Assembly (NCBI GenBank): GCA_963621575.1
Contig: CAVFEH010000009.1
Location: 1 to 64,000, forward strand
Direction: 5' to 3'
DNA length: 64,000 nt
Source of the DNA: UBA1724 sp963621575
GTDB taxonomy: Bacteria > Verrucomicrobiota > Lentisphaeria > Oligosphaerales > Oligosphaeraceae
Numbering within the stretch: the stretch's first letter is position 1; each line of letters opens with the position of its first letter. A program made the translations under genes and the position numbers. Below are positions 7,450 to 16,526 of this stretch, one piece after another. The notes below the pieces were generated by a model that made no database searches, was not told the origin of the DNA, and saw only the letters and a program-made list of their open reading frames with translations.

Positions 7450-8559
7450 TCAGCCGGGGCGGACATTGCCGCGGTCCACGTGGAAGAGTGCTGTTTTTCC
7501 CCTGGGGAATTCCGGGGGGAGGGCGGTTCCGGCGAAGAGGATCTGTCCGGCGTCTGCGATGCGTTGGAGGAAGGCCTTCCGGCGGGTGGCGTCCAGTTCC
7601 CCGAGGACGTCGTCCACCAGGATTGTGAGGCTTTCGCCGCCGTGTTTTTTGCGGAGGAGCTTCATCATGGCCAGGCGGAGGGCCAGTGCGGCGGCGCGGC
7701 ACTCACCTTCGGAGCCGAAGGAGGTGAGGTTCCGTTTTTGGAGGAGGCACGCCAGGTCGCCGCGCTGGGGGCCGTGCCGGGTGCATCCCTCCCGGATGTC
7801 CCGCTCAAAGGACTCCTGGAGGCTCTTTGTGTAGAGTTCCTGGATCTCTTCCACGGATTCGGGGGGCTTTTCCATGAGCCGTCCGATCCCGGAGAGGTAG
7901 GAGCAGGCAAGGACGCGCCCGTCGGGAAAGAATTCGGCGGAGGCCTCCCGGAGTGCCTGGTCCAGCGCTTCGCCCAGTGCGCGCCGCCGGCACTCTATCT
8001 TCGCGCCGGTCTCCACCAGAAGCGGATCGAAGGCGGTGATGACCTCCCGGGGGTAGCGGTCGGGAGTGCGCAACATGGCGTTCCGGCTTTTGACGGCCTC
8101 GTGGAATTGCTGGCAGATGCGCAGGTAGCCGGGTTCCAGCTGGCACAGCGCGATGTCCAGAAAACGCCGCCGGACGCTTGGCATGCCCTTGACGAGGGAG
8201 AGGTCCTCGGGCAGGAAGGGCGCGCAGTAGAAGCGTGAGATGAAGTCGCTGGACCTGCGGACCGGGGAGCCGTCCACCACCAGGGAGCGCTCCGCGCCTT
8301 GCCGTACGCCCAGCCGCACCGTGTCGCCGGTGGCGGTTTCGACCTCGCCGTAGATGAGGAATCCGCCGGTGCCGTCCATGCAGAGGACATTGTTCTTGGT
8401 GGTTCGGAAGGAGCGCAGGAGGGAGAGAAAGTAAACCGCCTCCAGAAGGTTTGTCTTGCCCTGCCCGTTGGCTCCGATGAAGGCGTTCACCCCCGGCGAG
8501 AGCGAAAGCTCCAGCTTCTGGTAGTTTCGGAAATGTTCCAGTCGCAGGCGGCGGAGCAT
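7450..8559 (-). CDS. recF: DNA replication and repair protein RecF
   Basis: RecF, 369 aa, the usual length. It is an SMC-like ATPase that with RecO and RecR loads RecA at single-strand gaps. The sequence shows the N-terminal L-x-H-F-R-N-Y, Walker A G-A-N-G-Q-G-K-T-N (about residue 30), an ABC-like signature region and Walker B L-T-I-L-V-D-D-V-L-G-E-L-D near residue 320. It follows the PHP phosphatase gene with only six bases between, so the two are co-transcribed. In many bacteria recF sits beside dnaA, dnaN and gyrB; here it does not, since gyrB is 36 kb away on the other strand. Confidence 0.95.
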   Translation of the reverse strand: MLRRLRLEHFRNYQKLELSLSPGVNAFIGANGQGKTNLLEAVYFLSLLRSFRTTKNNVLCMDGTGGFLIYGEVETATGDTVRLGVRQGAERSLVVDGSPVRRSSDFISRFYCAPFLPEDLSLVKGMPSVRRRFLDIALCQLEPGYLRICQQFHEAVKSRNAMLRTPDRYPREVITAFDPLLVETGAKIECRRRALGEALDQALREASAEFFPDGRVLACSYLSGIGRLMEKPPESVEEIQELYTKSLQESFERDIREGCTRHGPQRGDLACLLQKRNLTSFGSEGECRAAALALRLAMMKLLRKKHGGESLTILVDDVLGELDATRRKAFLQRIADAGQILFAGTALPPEFPRGKTALFHVDRGNVRPG

Positions 8560-8565
8560 GGCGTT

Positions 8566-9381
8566 CTAGGGGGTGTTCGCGGGTGGCAGGAGTTCCTCGG
8601 GGGTGACGAGGGGGATGCCGAAGTAGTTTGCCATGCCGACCAGCTGGTCGCCATTGCCCCAGACATCCCCGGGGCGGTGTGCGTCGGAGGAGACAATGCC
8701 CCGGACGGGGTGCTGTGCGGCGATTTCCCAGAAGCGTGTGGAGGTGTAGGGACGCCGCAGGATGCCGGCTGCGTCGGGGCGGATGCTCTTGCGCACCCCC
8801 AGGGCATTGAATTCCAGCGGAGTGTTGGTGTCCACGGCGGCCTGGATGATGATCCGGGAGGCCTCCTCTGCGTTGGCATCCCAGGGGCCCCGCCCTACCA
8901 GGAAGAGGTCCGGATGCGCCAGAAAACGGTAGAGGCGGGTCTCCAGGGCCTTCACGGTGAAGCGCGCGAAGTCCAGATAGGCCTTGCTGTCCCTGGTGCG
9001 CCAGGGGGAGAGCCATTCGCCTTGGGCGTTGAGGAAGTCGTGGACTCCCAGAACCAGGTATTCGCAGCGTCCGGGGGTGTCCAGGAAGACGTCTTTGGCG
9101 AAGCTGCCCAGGTCGGGCCGGTATTCGCATTCCAGTCCGCGGTGGATGGCGAGCTGGGGGAACTCCTTTTGTGCCTGGCGGATTTCGTCGAAGTAGGTGT
9201 CCAGCTCCTCCAGCGGCATGCGGATGTCGACGTCGCCCCAGAGGTTGTCGGGCCAGGGGGTGTGGTCGGAGAATCCCAGGACGGAGACGCCCTGTGCCAG
9301 GGCCTCCCGGGCGTAGTCCGACGGTGTACCGGTGGCGTGTCTGCAGTGGTAGGTGTGGGTGTGGAAATTAGCGTGTCCCAT
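8566..9381 (-). CDS. PHP-domain phosphatase, histidinol-phosphatase (HisJ) type
   Basis: A 271-aa PHP phosphoesterase. All metal-binding motifs are visible in order: N-F-H-T-H-T-Y-H-C near the start, G-F-S-D-H, G-L-E-C-E-Y, V-L-G-V-H-D, A-H-P-D-L-F and S-S-D-A-H near the end. This pattern fits histidinol-phosphatases (histidine biosynthesis step 8), although no other his gene lies in the window, so another small phosphate ester is possible. The ATG at 9381 overlaps the cimA end by 14 bp, giving translational coupling between a branched-chain and a possible histidine enzyme. A longer upstream frame exists but only encodes low-complexity sequence. Confidence 0.8.
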   Translation of the reverse strand: MGHANFHTHTYHCRHATGTPSDYAREALAQGVSVLGFSDHTPWPDNLWGDVDIRMPLEELDTYFDEIRQAQKEFPQLAIHRGLECEYRPDLGSFAKDVFLDTPGRCEYLVLGVHDFLNAQGEWLSPWRTRDSKAYLDFARFTVKALETRLYRFLAHPDLFLVGRGPWDANAEEASRIIIQAAVDTNTPLEFNALGVRKSIRPDAAGILRRPYTSTRFWEIAAQHPVRGIVSSDAHRPGDVWGNGDQLVGMANYFGIPLVTPEELLPPANTP

Positions 9382-11008
9382 CGTTCTGGGAAGAGTCGCT
9401 CCGGGGAGGTTCGGGTGCAGGTGCGTTCTTGGGCGTGAGGAAGAATTCCACGGAGTCCTGGAGGGCCTGCCAGGCGGCCTCGATGATGTTTTCGGAGAGC
9501 CCCACGGTGCTCCACTCTTTTTGGCCGTCGGTGGAGTCGATGAGGACCCGGGTGTGGGCGGCGGTGCCTGCGGAGCCGTCAATGATACGGACCTTGAAGT
9601 CCCGCAGCCGCATCAGGCTGACGTCGGGGAAGAAGGTGAGCAGGGCCTTCCGGAGGCACTTGTCCAATGCGTCCACGGGGCCTTCGCCTTCGGCGGCGGT
9701 GATCTCGGACTCCCGCCCGTTGACCCGGACCTTCAGGGTGGCCGCGGAGAGGCACTTTTCCTGGGGGCCGCGCTTTTCGATGATGACCCGGAAGCCGTCC
9801 AGCTCGAAGGGGGGCTGTTGTTCGGTGATGTGCCGCCGCAGCAGCAGCTGGAAGGAGGCGTCGGCGGCCTCGTAGGCGTATCCCTCCGCCTCCCGGTCTT
9901 TCAGCAGCCGCAGGACCTCCCGGCTGTTCTGGGGGGTGAGCTCCACGCCAACCTCATGCGCCTTCATCTGGACGCTCCGGGATCCGGAGAGCTCCGAGAG
10001 CAGCACGCGACGGTGGTTGCCCACGGCCTCCGGGGGGATTTGCTCGAAGTTCCGGGGGGACTTGGCCACCGCCGCCACATGGAGCCCCGCCTTGTGGGCG
10101 AAGGCGCCGGCGCCCACGTAGGGCTGCTGGGGGAGCTCGCGGACCAGTGTGACTTCGTAGAAGAGCCGGGAGAGGGGTGTGAGGGCGGATACTTTCACCG
10201 CCTCGCTTAAATGGTAGCCCGGCATCTTGAAGGCCAGCGCCGGAATGATGGAGCACAGATTCGCGTTGCCGCAGCGCTCTCCGAAACCGTTGACCGCGCC
10301 CTGGACCATGCCGCAGCCACTGCGCAGCGCCGAGAGGGAGGCCGCAACGGCGCAGTCGGCGTCGTTGTGGCAGTGGATGGCCATCTGGGCCTCGTCGGGA
10401 AGGGCCTTCCGCAGCTCCTGGACAGTGCGGGCCACGTCGTAGGGGAGGGTGCCGCCGTTGGTGTCGCAGAGCACCAGGCACTCCGCGCCCGCCTCCCAGG
10501 CGGCCAGCAGGACGTCCGTCGCGTAGGCGGAGTCCTCGGCGTAGCCGTCAAAGAAGTGCTCCGCATCCAGGAAGACGCGCTTGCCGGACTTCCGCAGGAA
10601 TCCCACGGATTCCCGGATGAGCGACAGGTTCTCCTTGGGCGAGATCCCCAGGACTTCCTTCGCCTGGCGCGCGGAGCCTTTGCCCACAATGGCAATCACC
10701 GGCGCACAGCACGCGGCCAGCGCCGCCAGGGAGGCGTCCTCCGCAGGCGACATGCCCACACGGTGGGTGGATCCGAAGGCGACCAACACCGCGTGGGAGG
10801 GCGGCGCGGCGGCCAGTTCCTGGAAGAGGGCGGTGTCCTTGGGGTTGGAGCCGGGCCATCCGGCCTCGATGTAGTCCATGCCGAATTCATCCAGGGCACG
10901 GACGAGGCGCAGCTTGTCCTGGAGGGAGAAGTGGATGCCGGGGCCCTGCGCCCCGTCCCGGAGGGTGCAGTCGTAGAGGAGGACTTTCCTGGATTCGGTT
11001 TCGTTCAT
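9368..11008 (-). CDS. cimA: (R)-citramalate synthase
   Basis: A 546-aa enzyme of the HMG-CoA lyase-like/LeuA superfamily that condenses pyruvate and acetyl-CoA to citramalate, the pyruvate route to isoleucine. Visible motifs are Y-D-C-T-L-R-D-G-A-Q-G-P-G near the start, the metal-binding I-H-C-H-N-D-A-D, G-F-G-E-R-C-G-N-A-N-L, and a C-terminal regulatory LeuA dimer domain (about 390-520) that usually gives feedback inhibition by isoleucine. The opening sequence and R-D-G-A-Q-G favour the CimA subgroup over 2-isopropylmalate synthase. ATG 11008 is chosen because the conserved domain starts nine residues later; the longer frame only overlaps uvrC. Confidence 0.88.
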   Translation of the reverse strand: MNETESRKVLLYDCTLRDGAQGPGIHFSLQDKLRLVRALDEFGMDYIEAGWPGSNPKDTALFQELAAAPPSHAVLVAFGSTHRVGMSPAEDASLAALAACCAPVIAIVGKGSARQAKEVLGISPKENLSLIRESVGFLRKSGKRVFLDAEHFFDGYAEDSAYATDVLLAAWEAGAECLVLCDTNGGTLPYDVARTVQELRKALPDEAQMAIHCHNDADCAVAASLSALRSGCGMVQGAVNGFGERCGNANLCSIIPALAFKMPGYHLSEAVKVSALTPLSRLFYEVTLVRELPQQPYVGAGAFAHKAGLHVAAVAKSPRNFEQIPPEAVGNHRRVLLSELSGSRSVQMKAHEVGVELTPQNSREVLRLLKDREAEGYAYEAADASFQLLLRRHITEQQPPFELDGFRVIIEKRGPQEKCLSAATLKVRVNGRESEITAAEGEGPVDALDKCLRKALLTFFPDVSLMRLRDFKVRIIDGSAGTAAHTRVLIDSTDGQKEWSTVGLSENIIEAAWQALQDSVEFFLTPKNAPAPEPPRSDSSQNDGTR

Positions 11009-11127
11009 GGAAGGCGGGGGAACAAGAAAGGGGGGAGTGCGCCCGGCGGAGCCGGTGCGGGAAAAAGGCAGGGGGGCGGGGCGGCAGTCTCCGTCCTTTC
11101 GATGTTTTTTCTGGAACTGCCAGTTTG

Positions 11128-12639
11128 CTATCGTGCCGTGCCTGGGGTGGGTGGGGTGGCGTGTTGTTGGAGGGCCTCCAGGATTTTCCTGGCCAGGACG
11201 GGCCCCAGTCCGGGGACGGTCCGCGCCAGTTGCGCGGGGGACATCCGGAGGATTCGGCGGACGGAGCCGCACTTCTCCAGGAGTTCCTGGCGGCGCTTGG
11301 GGCCTACGCCTGGCACCTGGTCCAGCACGGAGTCCTTGATGCGCGCCACGCGCAGCTTTCGGTTGTAGCCATTGGCCCAGCGGTGGGCCTCGTCGCGGAT
11401 AGCCTGGAGCAGCCGCAGGCCGGGATTCTCCCGGGGGAGGGCCAGCGGGGCGGTTTCGTGGGGGATGACCACCAGTTCGTATTGCTTGGCCAGGCCGACA
11501 AGAGGCACCTTCAGCCCCAGGCGCTCCCAGACGCGGACGCCGGTGGAGACCTGCGGCGCGCCGCCATCCAGGACCACCAGGTCGGGCAGGGGCTGCCCCT
11601 CGTCCAGGAGCTTGCGGTATCTGCGGGTGAGGACCTCCTCCATGAAAGCGGTGTCGTCCGCGGCTTCGGGGGTGCGGATGCGGTATCGGCGGTATTCGCT
11701 GGTGGAGGGATGTCCGTCCCGGAAGAGGACCATGGAGCCCACGGCCAGGGTGCCGGAGATGTTGGACATGTCGAAGCACTCCAGGTGCCGGGGCGGTCCG
11801 GACAGGTGCAGGGCCTCCCGGAGGGCCTCCATGCCGGCGCTGTTGACCTCCGGAGCCGTGCGCCGCGCGATGGTCTGGTTGAGGAAACGCCGGGCGGGCT
11901 CCAGGACGGTGCGGACGTGCCCCATCATGTCGCGCCACTTGGCCGCCTCTTCGTATTCACACTTTTCGGAGGCCCCGCGCATGCGCGCGTCGAGCTCCTT
12001 CAGGATTTCCCGCGCCGGCTCCTCGCCCCGCAGCACCGACAGCGCCTGCTCCAGGCGCGCCCGGTAGTCCCCGGGGGAGATGCTTCCCAGGCAAGGGCAG
12101 GTGCACTGCCGCAGGACATCCTGGAGGCAGTGCCGGTGTTCTTCTTCGCCGGGTTCGGCGCAGTCGCAGGAGCGCAGGCCGAAGCGTTGTTCCAGGAAGC
12201 GGATGGTCTCCCGGAGGGCGTAGGCGTGCGGAAAGGGCCCGAAGTAGAGGCAGTCGCCGTCTTTCCGGAGTCGCTGGAAGGTGAAGTGCGGATAGGTTTC
12301 GGCGGGATCCACGGCCACCAGGAGGTATCGCTTGTCGTCGCGCAGATCCACATTGTAGCGTGGGGAGTACTGCTTGATGAACTGTGCTTCCAGGAGGAGC
12401 GCCTCGGCCTCGGTGGCGACGGTGAAGGTTTCGTAGGAGGCGATGGAGTGGATGAGGGCGCGGCGCCGGGGCTCCTCCTTGAGATAGGTGGAGGGCATGA
12501 AATAGGAGCGCATCCGGTTGCGCAGGTTCCGGGCCTTGCCCACATAGATGACCTCCCCCGCCCGGTTCCGGAAGACATAGACTCCCGGTTCCCGGGGGAC
12601 GTCCTGCGAACGGAAGATGGTGGGGGGATTCTCGTTCAC
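11128..12639 (-). CDS. uvrC: Excinuclease ABC subunit UvrC
   Basis: Nucleotide-excision-repair endonuclease, 503 aa, shorter than the usual 600. Domains in order: GIY-YIG nuclease (about 14-92; P-G-V-Y-V-F ... V-I-Y-V-G-K-A-R-N-L-R-N-R), a cysteine-rich stretch near 155-190, the UvrB-binding UVR helix pair (C-E-Y-E-E-A-A-K-W-R-D-M-M), an RNase H-like 5' nuclease domain (E-C-F-D-M-S-N-I-S-G; V-V-L-D-G-G) and a C-terminal helix-hairpin-helix pair. The start is a GTG at 12639 that shares GTGA with the stop of the upstream ABC ATPase gene, so translation is coupled. An ATG further upstream would lie inside that gene and is rejected. Confidence 0.93.
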   Translation of the reverse strand: MNENPPTIFRSQDVPREPGVYVFRNRAGEVIYVGKARNLRNRMRSYFMPSTYLKEEPRRRALIHSIASYETFTVATEAEALLLEAQFIKQYSPRYNVDLRDDKRYLLVAVDPAETYPHFTFQRLRKDGDCLYFGPFPHAYALRETIRFLEQRFGLRSCDCAEPGEEEHRHCLQDVLRQCTCPCLGSISPGDYRARLEQALSVLRGEEPAREILKELDARMRGASEKCEYEEAAKWRDMMGHVRTVLEPARRFLNQTIARRTAPEVNSAGMEALREALHLSGPPRHLECFDMSNISGTLAVGSMVLFRDGHPSTSEYRRYRIRTPEAADDTAFMEEVLTRRYRKLLDEGQPLPDLVVLDGGAPQVSTGVRVWERLGLKVPLVGLAKQYELVVIPHETAPLALPRENPGLRLLQAIRDEAHRWANGYNRKLRVARIKDSVLDQVPGVGPKRRQELLEKCGSVRRILRMSPAQLARTVPGLGPVLARKILEALQQHATPPTPGTAR

Positions 12640-13709
12640 GGCCTCATGCAGACCACGTCCTCCGGGGCGATGGCGAGGGATACCCCGCCACCCTCCCCGA
12701 AGGCGCCGGGGGGATTGAGCTGGTCGACACAGAGGATTCCGCCGGCGGAGTCCTCGACTTCGCACTGGGCCATCTCCCCCAGATACTCCCGGGAACGCAA
12801 GACCCCCGGAAGCACATTGGCGCCGGGGGGGGCGGCCTCGCCGGCGGAGAGGACGCGGAGGGTCTCGGGGCGCAGGGAGAGGGCCACGGGATCGCCCGGT
12901 GAGAACTCTCCGGGGCACGCGCGGGAGCGCAGGATCCCCAGGGGTGTCTCCAGGAGGGCGTCGGCGCCCTCGCGGCGCAGGAGCGTGGCGTCCCGCAGGT
13001 TTGTCTCGCCGATGAATCCGGCCACGAAGGGCGTGCGGGGACGTCGGTAGATTTCCCAGGGGGTGCCTGTCTGCTCGATCTTTCCGCCGCGCATGACGGC
13101 GATGCGGTCGGCCATGGAGAGGGCTTCGGAGCGGTCGTGGGTCACATAGACGCCGGTGAGACGGTTCTCTTTGCAGACCCTCCGGATTTCCCGGCGGGTC
13201 TCGCGGCGCAGTTTGGCGTCCAGATTGGCCAGGGGTTCGTCCAGGAGGAGTCCCCCTGGATGGACCACAAGGGTTCGCGCCAGCGCCACGCGCTGCTGCT
13301 GTCCGCCGGAGATCTGGTTGGGCTTCCGGTCGGCCAGCTCCCGGATCTGGAGTTCGTCCATGACCTGGTTCACGCGTCGTTCCCGCTCGTCCCGCGGGAT
13401 TTTCCGCATTTCCAGGCCGAAGGAGACATTTTCGCGGACGGTCAGGTGGGGCCAGAGGGCGTATCCCTGGAAGACCATGGCGGTGTCCCGCTGGTCGGGG
13501 GGCGTGGCGCCTGCGGGCTTGCCGCCTAGGAGGATTTCGCCGGAGGTGGGCGTCTCGAAGCCGCCGATGATGCGCAAGAGGGTGGTCTTCCCGCAGCCGG
13601 AGGGGCCCAGCAGGAAGAAGAGCTCCCCGTCCTGGATGGTGAGGGAGACGCCGTCCAGGGCGGTGGAGTCGCCGTAGCGCTTGACCAGGTTTTCGGCGCG
13701 GATTTCCAC
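12636..13709 (-). CDS. Orphan ABC transporter ATPase, PotA/FbpC/UgpC type
   Basis: A 357-aa nucleotide-binding subunit of an importer (spermidine/putrescine, iron or sugar class). Walker A G-P-S-G-C-G-K-T-T, Q-loop, signature S-G-G-Q-Q-Q-R, Walker B L-L-L-D-E-P, H-loop V-T-H-D and a C-terminal TOBE domain (about 240-355) are all present, so it should be active. No permease or binding-protein gene is nearby. It lies 10 bp after the ribonuclease gene and overlaps uvrC by 4 bp, which embeds it in an RNA/DNA-processing operon. Like MsiK it may energise permeases encoded elsewhere; substrate is not predictable. Confidence 0.88.
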   Translation of the reverse strand: MEIRAENLVKRYGDSTALDGVSLTIQDGELFFLLGPSGCGKTTLLRIIGGFETPTSGEILLGGKPAGATPPDQRDTAMVFQGYALWPHLTVRENVSFGLEMRKIPRDERERRVNQVMDELQIRELADRKPNQISGGQQQRVALARTLVVHPGGLLLDEPLANLDAKLRRETRREIRRVCKENRLTGVYVTHDRSEALSMADRIAVMRGGKIEQTGTPWEIYRRPRTPFVAGFIGETNLRDATLLRREGADALLETPLGILRSRACPGEFSPGDPVALSLRPETLRVLSAGEAAPPGANVLPGVLRSREYLGEMAQCEVEDSAGGILCVDQLNPPGAFGEGGGVSLAIAPEDVVCMRP

Positions 13710-13719
13710 GGTGCGTCGG

Positions 13720-16134
13720 TCAGAAGACCTTCCCGGTGTCCTTGTCGGCGATGTGGAAGGCCTCGATGTGGAGTTCGGGGGAGGCGTTGAAGGTGAGCTG
13801 GCGGTTGTATTCGGCGGCCATGGCGTTCATCACCTTGTGGTCCACGGTGCGCAGGCGCTCCAGGATCTTGGGATGGACGGTGATGACGAAGTGCTGGACG
13901 TCCTTCTTGCGGGCCAGCAGCTCGTTGAGCCGACGCTGGATTTCCACGGAGACGCTGGTGGCGGTCTTGATGAGTCCGCGTCCGCGGCAGTATGGGCAGT
14001 CCTCGTAGATGGTGCTTTCCAGGGATTCGCTCTCGCGCTGGCGGCTCATCTCCAGCAGGCCCAATCCGCTGATTGGGTAGATTTTGATGCGTGCGTGGTC
14101 CTCGGCGGTGTATTGCTTGAAAGCGCGGTAGACCGCCATCTGGTCCTTGCGGGATCGCATGTCGATGAGGTCCAGCACCACCAGGCCGCCGATGTTTCGC
14201 AGTCGAAGCTGCCGGGCGATTTCCTTGACGGCCTCCATGTTGGTGGCCAGGATGGTTTCCGGCTGGTCCTTGCCGGAGCGGTTTTTCCCGGTGTTGACGT
14301 CGATGGCGATGAGGGCCTCGGTCTCGTCAATGCAGAGGTATCCGCCGCTTGGCAGGGGCACCTTCCGGTTGGAGATGCCCTCGATCTGCTGGCTGATGCC
14401 GTATTTGATGAAGATGGGGGTGGGGTTGGAGTAGAGCTTTACCTGGATGGAGTCCTGCCGGTCGAAGCGCTTCAACATCTCCTGGGCCAGTTCATAGGCC
14501 TCGCGGGTGTCGCAGACGATTTCATCGATGTCCTGGGTCAGGTTGTCGCGGAGGGTGCGCTCCACCAGGGCGGGCTCCTGGTAGACGCAGACGGGCGCGC
14601 GGTGCTTGGCGGCGGTGTCCTCTGCCTTGTGCCAGGCGTCCATGAGCATTTGGAGGTCGCGCTGGAAGTGCTCTTTCTTCAGGCCAACGCCTTCGGTGCG
14701 GCAGATGACGCCGGTGTTGGGAGGCAGGATGGTTCGGACCATTTGCTTGAGGCGGCTGCGCTCTTCCCGGTCTTCCACGCGGCGGGAGATGCCCACGTGG
14801 GGGCAGTTCGGCAGCAGCACCAGATAGCGGCCCGGGATGGAGAGGTTGGTGGTGACGCGGGCGCCCTTGGTGCCGATGGGTCCCTTGGTGACCTGCACCA
14901 GGATCTCCTGGTCCACGTGGAACAGGTTCGGGATGTCGTCAACGGTGTAGCCCTTCTTCTCCTGCTTCTTGGGATGCTGCTCTTTCTCCTTCTCTGGCTT
15001 CGGGAGTTTCTCCACTTTGCCCTGGGGTTGGCCCTGGCCCTGCTGCTGCCCCTTCACCGCCGGGGTTTTGCCGTTGGGAGTTAACGGGAGCAGTTCGTTC
15101 TTGTCGGAGTTGGCCGTGAGACGCCCCTGGGCGCCGCCCTTGCCGGCGGCGGCACGGCCGCCCTGGCCCTGCTGCTGGCCTTGCTGGGGCTTGCCGTTCT
15201 CCAGGCGGCTCCGCTTCAGCCCAGGGAAGAGGGTCTCCAAAATCCGGCGGAAGACGCCGGGCTTCCGGGGGCCTCTTGCCTCCCCATTTGCCGCTTGCTG
15301 GCCGGCATTGCCGCCACGGCCGCGGCGGCGGCGCCGCCGCCGATGCTCGCTGTTCTCCTCGCCGTTGTTGCGCTCGCCGCGGGGCGGCTGGTTTCCATTG
15401 CGCTGGCCGTTGCCGCCATTGTTGTTCTGGCCCTGCGGACGTCGGGGATTCTGGTCGCGGCCGCGGCCGGACTGCTCTTCGGGGAGAGGACGGGGATTCT
15501 CGTCCACATCAATGTGCTCCACCACGGAGGTGTTCCCGGCCGCGGGGGCATCGGGGGCGGCCTTCGGCTCTTCCGCCGCAGGTGCCGGCTCCCCGGACTT
15601 GGGTTCTTCGCCGTGTTCGGCCTTGGGCTTGGAAAGGGGGATGAGGCCCTTGGGCTGGCTCTTCTCCAAAGGCACCAGGCCCTTGGCGAGGCTTCCGCGT
15701 TCCTTCTTTCCCTGCCGGGGCGCTGGAAGGACGGTGGCTGGCTCCCCGTCGGCCTTTGCCTCGGAGGGAGGAGCCTCCGCATCCTCGGGCTCGGCCTGGT
15801 CCTCGCCTTCTTCGCCGGCGCATTCGGCGCAGAGGTGCCCGGGCTCGTGGGAATTCTTGGCGGGGGGCTCGTCGTCGTCCTCGCCGTCGCCCTCCAGTTT
15901 TTCCAGGGTGGCGGGGAGCATGTCCCAGTAGTGCAGGAAGGCGTTTTTGCCTACGCCGATGTCGACGAAGGCGGCCTGGAGGGAGGGTTCCAGGTTCTTG
16001 ATCTTGCCCTTGTAGATGGAGCCGACGATGCGGTCCTTGTTGGTGCGTTCCATGAAGAAGTCCTGGAGGGTGCCGTCTTCCACGACGGCGACGCGCACCT
16101 GGAGCTCTTCGGAGTTGATGAGGATTTGTTTCAT
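13720..16134 (-). CDS. Rne/Rng-family ribonuclease with large insert in the S1 domain
   Basis: RNase E/G endoribonuclease, 804 aa. The S1 RNA-binding domain begins at about residue 37 (G-S-I-Y-K-G-K-I ... F-V-D-I-G), is interrupted after L-H-Y-W-D-M by some 320 residues of low-complexity acidic, then Arg/Gly/Gln/Asn/Pro-rich sequence (about 75-394), and resumes at G395. The DNase I-like catalytic domain has A-I-D612-V-N-T-G and L-D655-L-I-D-M, 43 residues apart as in E. coli RNase E, and the zinc-link C713-P-Y-C716. ATG 16134 is where homology starts (M-K-Q-I-L-I-N). It acts in mRNA turnover and rRNA processing; the insert may scaffold a degradosome or bind RNA (inference). Confidence 0.9.
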   Translation of the reverse strand: MKQILINSEELQVRVAVVEDGTLQDFFMERTNKDRIVGSIYKGKIKNLEPSLQAAFVDIGVGKNAFLHYWDMLPATLEKLEGDGEDDDEPPAKNSHEPGHLCAECAGEEGEDQAEPEDAEAPPSEAKADGEPATVLPAPRQGKKERGSLAKGLVPLEKSQPKGLIPLSKPKAEHGEEPKSGEPAPAAEEPKAAPDAPAAGNTSVVEHIDVDENPRPLPEEQSGRGRDQNPRRPQGQNNNGGNGQRNGNQPPRGERNNGEENSEHRRRRRRRGRGGNAGQQAANGEARGPRKPGVFRRILETLFPGLKRSRLENGKPQQGQQQGQGGRAAAGKGGAQGRLTANSDKNELLPLTPNGKTPAVKGQQQGQGQPQGKVEKLPKPEKEKEQHPKKQEKKGYTVDDIPNLFHVDQEILVQVTKGPIGTKGARVTTNLSIPGRYLVLLPNCPHVGISRRVEDREERSRLKQMVRTILPPNTGVICRTEGVGLKKEHFQRDLQMLMDAWHKAEDTAAKHRAPVCVYQEPALVERTLRDNLTQDIDEIVCDTREAYELAQEMLKRFDRQDSIQVKLYSNPTPIFIKYGISQQIEGISNRKVPLPSGGYLCIDETEALIAIDVNTGKNRSGKDQPETILATNMEAVKEIARQLRLRNIGGLVVLDLIDMRSRKDQMAVYRAFKQYTAEDHARIKIYPISGLGLLEMSRQRESESLESTIYEDCPYCRGRGLIKTATSVSVEIQRRLNELLARKKDVQHFVITVHPKILERLRTVDHKVMNAMAAEYNRQLTFNASPELHIEAFHIADKDTGKVF

Positions 16135-16526
16135 GAGGGGGTCCGGTGGGAAGAGTGTGGGGGGCGGGGCATCCCGGCGGGGAAGGCGGGCGCCTCCTTC
16201 GCGGATGCCGCTTGTGCACCGAAGGGCCTTGCGTCCCGTGCGCGCGCGGTGATTGGGCATCCGGTGCGCAGGGCGGGGACGGGGGGCGTCGGCGGCGGTC
16301 GGGGGAGTGCGCTCCCACGGGCAGAAATAGTTCTTCCTCGCCCGCGCGACGCGCAACGGGGTGCATCGCGGACCGGGGAGGGATCACGTTCTTCTGGCGG
16401 CGCGGGGTGGCTGCCGGGGTGCGGAGGGATGCTCCGCGCGGGGGATATGATTGCGGCTGCCGGGGCGGCGGGGCGCGACCGGCCTCCCCTCAAAAGAGGA
16501 GCCGGAGGTCACCGTCCGCACTTCGG
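16135..16526. other. Intergenic region between fmt and the ribonuclease gene
   Basis: About 390 bp without a convincing gene. Just after the fmt stop the minus strand can fold a hairpin (GACC...GGTC around CTCCTC/GAGGGG, near 16485-16520) without a U-tract. Nearer the ribonuclease start, GAACTATTTC on the minus strand (about 16325-16336) is the only AT-rich patch and might be a -10 region. A long open frame continuing upstream from the ribonuclease here is Arg/Pro-rich and looks spurious. Confidence 0.3.

Noticed and set aside
11128..12918. Longer uvrC reading frame starting at an ATG inside the ABC ATPase gene
   Set aside because: The extra 93 residues are Arg/Pro-rich antisense-like sequence; the GTG at 12639 gives the family-typical N-terminus and a GTGA overlap.
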